From: a virus
Length of the DNA stretch: 32,877 nt
Strand: one strand, 5' to 3'
Virus record (IMG/VR): IMGVR_UViG_3300047157_000101
Location: 1-32,877 of that record
A model generated the notes under the pieces. The model made no database searches. It was not told the origin of the DNA and saw nothing but the letters and a program-made list of their open reading frames with translations. Of this stretch, positions 23,260 through 29,063 are shown one piece after another. How positions within the stretch are numbered: the stretch's first letter is position 1; each line of letters begins with the position of its first letter. The translations under genes were made by a program, and so were the position numbers.

Positions 23260-23676
23260 TTATTCATCATAGACAATCCATGATTTAATTAATGCACCTC
23301 TATAGTTTGATTTAACCGTCCTACGATCACATCTAAACCTTTTAGATAATCTACTCCATGTTCCATACGATCTGTTTGCCATTGATAATGCTACTGACCA
23401 TATCAATTTTCTATCTTCTACTGATAACTTTAAACCAGTCTCTAATGCTTTATCATAATTATCTATTTGTTTTCTACTTGGACTTAACCTTACTTTAGCA
23501 GTTTTATCCCATCCATAAGATGTCCAATCCGGTGGAATATCTAACCAACTATTACTAATCTTTTTTTTAGTTAATGGTGGTAACATCTTGTCTGTTCTAG
23601 CTGCTTCTTTAAATACATAGTCCATGTGTGCTATCTGTTCATCCGTTGCCCATATTTTTTTTCTTTTAATGTCCAT
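23260..23676 (-). CDS. HTH protein of DUF6362 type
   Basis: A 138-residue protein. The C-terminal part (about 75-138) reads KALETGLKLSVEDRKLIWSV, then NRSYGTWSRLSKRFRCDRRT, which fits a DUF6362-type helix-turn-helix region that is frequent in phages of Alphaproteobacteria. The N-terminal half has an unusual run KTAKVRLSPSRKQ. I start at ATG 23676, where AAAGGA lies seven bases upstream; a longer frame reaches into the previous gene. It overlaps that gene by 11 bases. It probably binds DNA; targets are unknown. Confidence 0.65.
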   Translation of the reverse strand: MDIKRKKIWATDEQIAHMDYVFKEAARTDKMLPPLTKKKISNSWLDIPPDWTSYGWDKTAKVRLSPSRKQIDNYDKALETGLKLSVEDRKLIWSVALSMANRSYGTWSRLSKRFRCDRRTVKSNYRGALIKSWIVYDE

Positions 23677-23878
23677 TAGTAGTTCCTTTATCACGTTGCA
23701 TTTCTTTTGATACTTCACATAGATCAGCTATAAGATTTAATATCTGATAACTATCTACTTCTTTAATTAAAACATAACCTTCTTGAGTTCGATCATCAGA
23801 AGCAATATAGATGTGTATACTTGCCTTTTTTTGTTCATATCTAGGCACGATATATATATTGTTTAATTGCTTTTCCAT
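23666..23878 (-). CDS. Small early protein (70 residues), function unknown
   Basis: Begins MEKQLNNIYIVPRYEQKKAS and continues with IYIASDDRTQEGYVLIKEV and a helical end (LIADLCEVSKEMQRDKG). The beta-rich first half and helical second half suggest a compact fold. It starts directly after the stop of the small frame before it (TAA-ATG) and overlaps the DUF6362-type gene, so the three are cotranslated. Confidence 0.6.
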   Translation of the reverse strand: MEKQLNNIYIVPRYEQKKASIHIYIASDDRTQEGYVLIKEVDSYQILNLIADLCEVSKEMQRDKGTTNGH

Positions 23879-24004
23879 TTAGTTATCCACTTTATTCACA
23901 TTTATACACAGATTTTTATATTGACTACTTTTTTTAAACACCTGTATAATTGATTGTACAATCACTTCAAGAGTTGAATTTTTAAAAGTTTGTTTTACTG
24001 ACAT
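23879..24004 (-). CDS. Possible 41-residue early protein
   Basis: ATG at 24004 gives SVKQTFKNSTLEVIVQSIIQ and a basic, polar end (CINVNKVDN). There is no clear SD. A longer version of this frame would begin at 24094 and read through the 23-base palindrome, giving a Phe/Tyr-rich N-terminus that looks accidental. The tight join to the next gene supports the short form. A 14-base palindrome lies inside it (23951-23964). Confidence 0.4.
   Translation of the reverse strand: MSVKQTFKNSTLEVIVQSIIQVFKKSSQYKNLCINVNKVDN
23951..23964. repeat. 14-bp perfect palindrome TGATTGTACAATCA
   Basis: A perfect palindrome whose core ATTGTACAAT resembles the arms of the 23-base palindrome 70 bases away (ATTGTA…TACAAT). 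Both may be sites for one regulator distinct from the TTGACA-type operator. Confidence 0.5.
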
Positions 24005-24032
24005 TGTAATTAAATAGAAATACAAGAATTGG

Positions 24033-24055
24033 AATATATTGTAGTACAATATATT
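24033..24055. repeat. 23-bp perfect palindrome downstream of the methyltransferase gene
   Basis: Arms AATATATTGTA and TACAATATATT (11 bases each) around a single G. It lies in the 76-base gap between the methyltransferase stop and the next small gene. There is no T-run after it, so it does not look like a terminator; a dimeric regulator site or RNA processing hairpin is more likely. Confidence 0.7.
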
Positions 24056-24080
24056 GTAAGCAAAACCATTAAAAAAAAAT

Positions 24081-24620
24081 CTATTCAATCTCATTACCCC
24101 AGCTATCCCATCCCTCTATTTTTTGTCTTGCAAATAATTCTATTCTAGGTAAGTCACCACAAAGTTCTACAATTCTATTTCTAGCTATATCAGGTTTTCT
24201 ACTATGCTCTCTAATAGGATCATAAATTACTTGGTGAACACTTTTTGAAACTCTTTTAGGTTTACCTTTTGTGGCTAGTAAGCAAATTTCATTGTTTGCT
24301 CTAGTCCAATGCCCTAAACCCCAAAACAAACTATCCGCAATTTTATTTTTCTTTATCCAACTAAAACCACAAGTTTTATATGTAAATCCCCACCTATCTA
24401 TTGTTTCTAATCCTTGAGTCAATAAAGGATATGTAACCCATAAAAATAAAATACAGTCTTTATTTGAAATTGTTTCTACAGGTAAATTAAAAATATCATT
24501 ATCATCCATACAATCGTAATGGTTTTCTGCTGACTTTTTTTCTTTGCCTTTACCTGACCAAACTTTATAAGTCCAAGGAGGATCAGCATAAATTATATTG
24601 TATTTTTTATTAGGAAACAT
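24081..24620 (-). CDS. MT-A70 family adenine-N6 methyltransferase
   Basis: A 179-residue enzyme. The catalytic motif DPPW (13-16, in YADPPWTY) is at the N-terminus as usual for the MT-A70 class; the rest follows in order: FLWVTYPLL, NNEICLLATKGKP, HSRKPDIARN, and IELFARQKIEGWDSWGNE. It transfers methyl from S-adenosylmethionine to adenine N6, most likely in DNA. In a phage without a visible restriction enzyme it probably shields phage DNA from host restriction or marks it for other control (inference). It sits in the early leftward operon. Confidence 0.92.
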   Translation of the reverse strand: MFPNKKYNIIYADPPWTYKVWSGKGKEKKSAENHYDCMDDNDIFNLPVETISNKDCILFLWVTYPLLTQGLETIDRWGFTYKTCGFSWIKKNKIADSLFWGLGHWTRANNEICLLATKGKPKRVSKSVHQVIYDPIREHSRKPDIARNRIVELCGDLPRIELFARQKIEGWDSWGNEIE

Positions 24621-24622
24621 AT

Positions 24623-24886
24623 CTATTCCACATTCTTTAACTCAGGAAATTCATTATTTTCTTTTTGTCTTTGTAGCTCTCTATATTTTTTTCTTTGATA
24701 TGCTGTTAAATCACCTCTTAGTAATTCTTTTTCATAATCAATAAAATATCTATTCATGTTCTGTCTGTTATATTGTTCAGTTCTTTTTTTACGTTCATTA
24801 TCAAAATGTTCTTCCGGTATAGAGTTTACTTTATCCATTACCCTATCCAACATCTTATGAAATGACATATCATTCTTAGCTTTCAT
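24623..24886 (-). CDS. Charged helical early protein (87 residues)
   Basis: A highly charged protein (DKVNSIPEEHFDNERKKRTE, YQRKKYRELQRQKENNE) that should be mostly helical. GGGAG lies six bases before the ATG at 24886, which is inside the end of the preceding small gene (11-base overlap). It precedes the methyltransferase by two bases, so it may be a partner of that enzyme; there is no direct proof. Confidence 0.6.
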   Translation of the reverse strand: MKAKNDMSFHKMLDRVMDKVNSIPEEHFDNERKKRTEQYNRQNMNRYFIDYEKELLRGDLTAYQRKKYRELQRQKENNEFPELKNVE

Positions 24887-25055
24887 CCATTGCTCCCATA
24901 CGTGTATTTAAAAATAACTTAATACCATCACCTACTGGTACTTTACCTAACATCATAGCCTTAATAGTTATTAACGGTAATCCACAATTAAACATCAAAT
25001 CATTCTTTGATGTACCAGTCTTAATCATTAATCTCATCATCTCATGGTGGTTCAT
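24876..25055 (-). CDS. Met-rich small early protein (59 residues)
   Basis: ATG at 25055 overlaps the stop of the gene before it (ATGA). The product NHHEMMRLMIKTGTSKNDLM, then ITIKAMMLGKVPVGDGIKLF contains nine Met and looks like a small helical bundle. The middle (TSKNDLMFNCGLPLITIKAM) has the rhythm of a helix-turn-helix, so DNA binding is possible. It is connected by overlaps on both sides. Confidence 0.6.
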   Translation of the reverse strand: MNHHEMMRLMIKTGTSKNDLMFNCGLPLITIKAMMLGKVPVGDGIKLFLNTRMGAMDES

Positions 25056-25273
25056 TTTTGTAGCTCCATAAGTTTACTAAAAATTAAAAACTTAGTAAAA
25101 TTATCAGTTGGTGAAAATTGATCAGATGACTTTTCTTTATCATCTCGATAGATACCATCAGCAAAACCAAAACCATGAACAATATCTAAATCATTTAATA
25201 TACTAATATTAGTATATCTTTTATTTCTATAACTATCATATAAAATTTCAGCTTCTTCTATCATATTTTGCAT
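25052..25273 (-). CDS. Small early protein (73 residues), function unknown
   Basis: First gene after the terminator of the GHKL-zincin gene. It reads MIEEAEILYDSYRNKRYTNI, then VHGFGFADGIYRDDKEK and a helical end FLIFSKLMELQK. There is no strong ribosome site, so the exact start (first Met or the fourth codon) is uncertain. The 57-base direct repeat copy lies 60 bases upstream and may carry its promoter. Confidence 0.55.
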   Translation of the reverse strand: MQNMIEEAEILYDSYRNKRYTNISILNDLDIVHGFGFADGIYRDDKEKSSDQFSPTDNFTKFLIFSKLMELQK

Positions 25274-25332
25274 AATTTAAATTAGACATGATTTGTCTAG
25301 TTTGTAAATATATCTATAAAAATAAAAAAATT

Positions 25333-25389
25333 GACCTTCATATATCGTCATACAGAAGGTTTTAGATAGTAGTTGATAGTAGAGTACCC
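25333..25389. repeat. 57-bp direct repeat, copy A
   Basis: This segment matches 29007-29063 at 45 of 57 positions without gaps. Conserved blocks are GACCTTCATA, TACAGA, TTTTAG, TAGT, TTGATA, TAGA and TACCC. It lies just past the terminator of the GHKL-zincin gene and before the next leftward gene. No known element is recognised. Confidence 0.75.
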
Positions 25390-25391
25390 AT

Positions 25392-25421
25392 AAAAAAACC
25401 CCCAAATTAGATTTGAGGGTT
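25392..25421 (-). terminator. Rho-independent terminator of the GHKL-zincin gene
   Basis: On the minus strand AACCC-T-CAAAT, loop CTA, ATTTG-G-GGGTT (one mismatch) followed by seven T. It lies 21 bases after the stop of the 500-residue gene, which is therefore a single-gene transcript from its own promoter. Confidence 0.88.
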
Positions 25422-25442
25422 CTTAAACTTTATGTGTGATAT

Positions 25443-26945
25443 TTAGATTGTGCTATTATTATCTTTTAAGATAATTAATTTTGCACCAATCTTACAAAGT
25501 CCATCATAATAATTAGTTGATAAATGATCTGATGAATAGTAATGACCAAACTCATGTATCAACAGTTCAAGTATCTCTTGTTTGTTTGTATCTAAGTCAA
25601 ACCATTTACGACCAAGAACATTAAAGAACAACTGCAAGTTCCCACGGCCATAACTTGCTAAAGCACCTGAACCGTCATGTACTGTAACTGATAAACTTCC
25701 AAAGCCTAATTGTTGATGTAAGAACTTTGCATAGTCAACTACTTCTTGCATCTTATCATCAACATTAACTTCTTCTGCTCCACCAGTAAACTCAGGTCTT
25801 GCATATTTACTAATTTGTCCTGATGGTAAAGCAAAATTAGAATACTCCTCTCTTGCTTCTCTGATTTTTACCCAAGCATCTTTTGAAAGTTGGCTACCTG
25901 ATATAACCTGTCTATCATCAGCAAATGCTTTTTTATTTGCTTCAGGATCAGACATATCATATACAACAGCATCTTCACCAAACTTGGCCTCAATAACAGA
26001 TTTAACTGCATCAGAATTAGCTTCTTTTTGCTCTAAGGCTTCTTGTGCAAAAGTTGTTTGCAATTCATCTTCAGATAAATCAGCATGAGTTTCATTTAAA
26101 ACAAATGCTTTTAACTTTTTAAGATAAGCTGGTTTAACATTATCTCTATCTTTAGATAGAGGAACTTTTTGATTAACATTTATTGTAAATGGTATATCAG
26201 TTTCAACAACTGGTATTCCTAATTCACAAATATAGTTTGTGTCTAAAGATTTAAACAATTCAATTTCAGTTAATCTTGAGGTTGGTGTAAAGTTACCTTC
26301 TTCATCAACAGTTACAGTTGGTAAAGTTTCTGTAAATACTGAGTGAGTGTTTGATCTTTTTATTAAATTATTATTAATCACAAACTCAACATTTTTTGGT
26401 GGAATTATAGTTTTTGATAAATCTAATAATTCATCAAACTCAATTTTTTTTAGTTTGATAACACCCTCAAAGATAGAACCTAATTCTGTCTTAGTTCCAG
26501 TTTTAGTTCTAGTACCATCTGATTTAAAAAGTACAGTCCCTTTTGTGCTTTTTATTTTAGCACTTTTAAACATGGCTAATGTAGATTTAGTACCATAAGA
26601 AAAACGACCTCTTTTAGATGTATCACCAGCTTTATAACTTTCATTAAAAAGTGTATAAGCATCAGCTAACTTTTTAAAACCTTCAGCACTATCATCTTCA
26701 ACTTTAATAAATGTACCTTCAGGATTCCAATCAATGATAACATTGCATTTACTAATATTTTCATCAAAAGCATTTGAAACTAACTCTTTAATAATAAAAA
26801 TTTTGTTTTTATCATTTTGATTTTTTCTTAATCCAACTTGATTAACATTAAACCATGTAGAGTTATTGCGAGAAGTTTTGTCTAGAACTTTCTTAGACTC
26901 TGCTTCACCAGTATTACTGGATTTATTTTTTGTCATATTTAACAT
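25443..26945 (-). CDS. GHKL ATPase domain fused to HExxH zincin-type peptidase motif
   Basis: A 500-residue protein expressed from its own operator-controlled promoter. The N-terminal part has the GHKL (Hsp90/MutL/MORC-type) ATP site: N-box KELVSNAFDE (53-62), VEDDSAEGF (82-90; the usual DxGxG is altered to DDSAEG), and RGRFSYGTKS (112-121). A middle region follows (about 200-350). The C-terminus carries LLIHEFGHYYSSDH: His464, Glu465, His468 and His474, the HExxHxxxxxH spacing of metzincin-like peptidases. I know GHKL proteins in phages (such as rIIA-type), but do not recall this combination with certainty. It may be an ATP-controlled protease acting against host defence; that is speculation. 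The mRNA seems leaderless. Confidence 0.85.
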   Translation of the reverse strand: MLNMTKNKSSNTGEAESKKVLDKTSRNNSTWFNVNQVGLRKNQNDKNKIFIIKELVSNAFDENISKCNVIIDWNPEGTFIKVEDDSAEGFKKLADAYTLFNESYKAGDTSKRGRFSYGTKSTLAMFKSAKIKSTKGTVLFKSDGTRTKTGTKTELGSIFEGVIKLKKIEFDELLDLSKTIIPPKNVEFVINNNLIKRSNTHSVFTETLPTVTVDEEGNFTPTSRLTEIELFKSLDTNYICELGIPVVETDIPFTINVNQKVPLSKDRDNVKPAYLKKLKAFVLNETHADLSEDELQTTFAQEALEQKEANSDAVKSVIEAKFGEDAVVYDMSDPEANKKAFADDRQVISGSQLSKDAWVKIREAREEYSNFALPSGQISKYARPEFTGGAEEVNVDDKMQEVVDYAKFLHQQLGFGSLSVTVHDGSGALASYGRGNLQLFFNVLGRKWFDLDTNKQEILELLIHEFGHYYSSDHLSTNYYDGLCKIGAKLIILKDNNSTI

Positions 26946-26951
26946 AAATAC

Positions 26952-26980
26952 AGATTACTACTATTGACATATACTGTCAA
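26952..26980 (-). promoter_or_regulatory. Promoter and operator of the GHKL-zincin gene (leaderless)
   Basis: -35 TTGACA (26975-26980), 17-base spacer, -10 TAATCT (26952-26957). Minus-strand operator TTGACAGTATATGTCAA (26964-26980) is a perfect palindrome with a five-base centre. Only six bases separate the -10 box from the ATG at 26945, so transcription should begin at or next to the start codon and the mRNA has no SD. Confidence 0.75.
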
Positions 26981-27000
26981 CAACTAAATTAAAATAATAT

Positions 27001-27044
27001 TTGACGAATCACTTTGTTACGTTTTACATGGTTATTAATAATAT
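27001..27044 (+). promoter_or_regulatory. Candidate rightward promoter for the recombination genes
   Basis: Upstream of the ERF gene, TTGACG (27001-27006) is followed at 17 bases by the weak box TTACAT; an alternative -10 is TAATAT (27039-27044) with a poor -35. A rightward start is needed because the cluster diverges from the GHKL gene. The operator at 26964-26980 lies 20-40 bases upstream and could act on both directions. Confidence 0.35.
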
Positions 27045-27067
27045 GAAATTATGAACAGGAGAATTAA

Positions 27068-27589
27068 ATGAACATTGAAGATATTGAAAGGGAAATTGCA
27101 CCTTATAGTAATGAACATAATGAGCCGCCATCACTAATTCAATCAGATGAAATTGGTAGTTTAGTATTAGCTTTATCTAAAGCACAAGGTGAGTTTCCTA
27201 TCATTGGTAAAAATCAAACAGCAAAAGCTGGAGCAAGAGTTTATGATTGGGCAGACTTATCAGCAATACACAAAGGTATAAAAGAAATACTAAGTAAGCA
27301 TGAGTTAGCTATAATTTTTACACCAAATAGAGTTGTAGATAAAAATGGTGTTACCCTAATGTTATCTATGAAGTTACTTCACTCCTCAGGTGAATACACA
27401 GAAGGTTCATTGCCTTTAATGTTAGATCAATCTACTTCACAAGCAATGGGATCAGCAATCTCTTACGCAAGACGATACTTAATGTATTGTATGTTAGATA
27501 TTTCTACAGATGATGATGATGGTGTAGCTGCAACAACTAAACCCCCAGTAAAACAGACTAAAGATAACTACAATAATTATGGTCGCTAG
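27068..27589 (+). CDS. erf: ERF-family single-strand annealing protein
   Basis: A 173-residue protein of the Erf family, which anneals single strands for phage recombination. In order: LVLALSKAQGEFPIIGKNQT, then RVYDWADLSAIHKGI, ILSKHELAI, LLHSSGEYTEGSLPL, QAMGSAISYARRYLMYCML and the acidic DISTDDDDGV; all are family features. The C-terminus is a short polar tail. ATG has AACAGGAGAATTAA in front, the early-type site. It starts the rightward cluster and precedes an SSB-like gene, a common pair in recombination modules. Confidence 0.9.
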   Translation: MNIEDIEREIAPYSNEHNEPPSLIQSDEIGSLVLALSKAQGEFPIIGKNQTAKAGARVYDWADLSAIHKGIKEILSKHELAIIFTPNRVVDKNGVTLMLSMKLLHSSGEYTEGSLPLMLDQSTSQAMGSAISYARRYLMYCMLDISTDDDDGVAATTKPPVKQTKDNYNNYGR

Positions 27590-27650
27590 AACTTTAGGTA
27601 GTTCTTTAAATGGTATTAACAATAAAATTTATTTAAGGAGATTAGCAAAA

Positions 27651-28121
27651 ATGCAAGAACAAAATAAAAAGCCACCGGAATATTATAAAAGTAATGAAAC
27701 TTTTTTAGACTTTTATATAAAGCGTAATTTTAGTGAACAAGGTAGAAATATTGGTATTGAATATCAGAGCTGCTTAGTAACTTTAAAAAAAGAACAAGTT
27801 TTAAATTTATTAAAAGCAATGGGAGATAATGAAGAAATTATGTTAACCGGTAAAGGATGGTTAAATGATATAAGTGATCCAAATAAAAGTTCTCTACACG
27901 TTCAATGTGTATCTCATAGTCAGAATGATTTAGATTATTTAGCAAAATATAATGAAAGAAATTTAAACTCTAATTATCAAAGGCCTAATCAATCTACACC
28001 ATCACAATATTTAGAAGCTAAAAATACTCCTAGTGATACTTATGTGACGGAAACAGATTATAGAGCTAATGCTAGTCAAGTTAAGACAACTACGGATATG
28101 GATGATGACATCCCCTTCTAA
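27651..28121 (+). CDS. SSB-like protein with C-terminal DDDIPF tip
   Basis: A 156-residue protein. I start at ATG 27651 because AAGGAG lies ten bases before it; an upstream frame reaches back into the ERF gene. The body (about 10-110) has mixed strands (IGIEYQSCLVTLKKEQVLNL, GKGWLNDI, SLHVQCVSHS) followed by a disordered Asn/Ser/Thr-rich linker and the end DMDDDIPF. This acidic tip equals that of bacterial SSB and docks partner proteins. The body does not look like classic SSB, so it may be a diverged OB fold or another binding fold with a copied tip. It follows ERF by 61 bases. Confidence 0.65.
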   Translation: MQEQNKKPPEYYKSNETFLDFYIKRNFSEQGRNIGIEYQSCLVTLKKEQVLNLLKAMGDNEEIMLTGKGWLNDISDPNKSSLHVQCVSHSQNDLDYLAKYNERNLNSNYQRPNQSTPSQYLEAKNTPSDTYVTETDYRANASQVKTTTDMDDDIPF

Positions 28122-28365
28122 AAATAATGAATTTTTTACATATAAGGGATTTGGTGAGTTACTAACCACTAAGGAGGTATGTTTAATTTGTTGGAATAAA
28201 GATGATCATAAAACGAGAAGTAAACTATATCGTTTAGTTAAGAATGATTTATTTCCTAAACCAAGAGTTGATTTAGGTACAAAGAAACGCCACAAATTTT
28301 ATTTTAGTAATGAAGAAATCTTTAGATTTAATAGATCAGGAGAAATTAATCATGGGAATACTTAA
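28102..28365 (+). CDS. AlpA/excisionase-like small HTH protein
   Basis: An 87-residue protein. The core reads LLTTKEVCLIC, then SKLYRLVKNDLFPKPRVDLG and KKRHKFYFSNEEIFRF, matching AlpA-type winged-helix regulators (ll.kev … tiYrlvk.g.FPkP … W.eseI..w). The start is one of two neighbouring ATG codons at 28102 or 28105 within the SSB-like gene end, so it is coupled. AlpA-like proteins regulate phage or prophage genes; with no integrase seen, a regulator role is more likely than excision. Confidence 0.7.
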   Translation: MMTSPSKNNEFFTYKGFGELLTTKEVCLICWNKDDHKTRSKLYRLVKNDLFPKPRVDLGTKKRHKFYFSNEEIFRFNRSGEINHGNT

Positions 28366-28403
28366 TACTTAGGATTAAATGTCCTAACACTTGTGAGATT
28401 GTT

Positions 28404-28520
28404 TTGAATATATTTTTATTTGCTGTATGCACGTTAAACATAATGGGAAATACAGCTGAGGAACTAAAGTTAGTAAGTCGCAGAAATGGTCAATCTGCTG
28501 ATATAATTGTTAGTGACTAA
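28404..28520 (+). CDS. Possible short peptide with hydrophobic start
   Basis: A frame with TTG at 28404 gives NIFLFAVCTLNIMGNTAEEL, then VSRRNGQSADIIVSD (38 residues). The first 15 residues are hydrophobic like a signal segment. An ATG at 28443 would give only 25 residues. No good SD is present for either start. It fills the 169-base gap between the AlpA-like and nuclease-like genes; it might be real or chance. Confidence 0.3.
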   Translation: MNIFLFAVCTLNIMGNTAEELKLVSRRNGQSADIIVSD

Positions 28521-28534
28521 AACAGGAGATAAAT

Positions 28535-28993
28535 ATGAATAGAGATAATATGCCACCACTACTTTATGAAAGTGAACTAGATAGAATTAATCAACAAAAA
28601 GCCATTGAATATTTAATGACTAAATGGAATTTTACAGCGTATGATTGTCCACCTAATTATCCATTAGACTATCTATGCAAGAGAGATAAAGATACTGTAG
28701 CTTTTGTTGAAGTTAGAGTTAGAACTAATAGAATGAATAAATATCCCACTATGATATGTTCATTAAAAAAATATAAATTTGCTAAAGAAGTTGGTGAATT
28801 ATTTAACATCCCTATTTTGTTCTTAGTTCATTGGACTGGATGCGGAACTACAGCTTTTATAGATATGGTCTCCAATGAACCAAAACTAGACATTCAATTA
28901 GTCGATTACAGGAATGATGTTAGGGATTTAGAACCTATAGTCCATTGGAGTATTGATAGCTTTACTATACTAAATAAAGCAATTCAACACTAA
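28535..28993 (+). CDS. PD-(D/E)XK-like nuclease candidate
   Basis: A 152-residue protein with AACAGGAG before the ATG. The pattern E25 in a first helix, then PLDYL (Asp45), then AFVEVRVRT (Glu59-Val-Arg61) and a following SLKKYKFAKEV helix matches the PD-(D/E)XK nuclease fold, with Arg in place of the usual Lys. Position after ERF and SSB-like genes fits a recombination nuclease or a Holliday-junction enzyme. Fold call is moderate; activity with the changed residue is uncertain. Confidence 0.55.
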   Translation: MNRDNMPPLLYESELDRINQQKAIEYLMTKWNFTAYDCPPNYPLDYLCKRDKDTVAFVEVRVRTNRMNKYPTMICSLKKYKFAKEVGELFNIPILFLVHWTGCGTTAFIDMVSNEPKLDIQLVDYRNDVRDLEPIVHWSIDSFTILNKAIQH

Positions 28994-29006
28994 ATTTTTA
29001 AAATTC

Positions 29007-29063
29007 GACCTTCATAGAAGCTCGTACAGACGTTTTTAGGTAGTCTTTGATACTAGACTACCC
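29007..29063. repeat. 57-bp direct repeat, copy B
   Basis: Partner of 25333-25389 (45/57 identical, same orientation). It covers the space between the convergent nuclease-like and phosphoesterase genes and includes the stop codon of the latter. Copy B also has a GGTAGTC…GACTACC hairpin that copy A lacks. Confidence 0.75.

Noticed and set aside
29036-29063. Hairpin GGTAGTC…GACTACC as a bidirectional terminator
   Set aside because: No T-run follows on either strand, so a Rho-independent terminator is not supported, although the convergent position suggested it.
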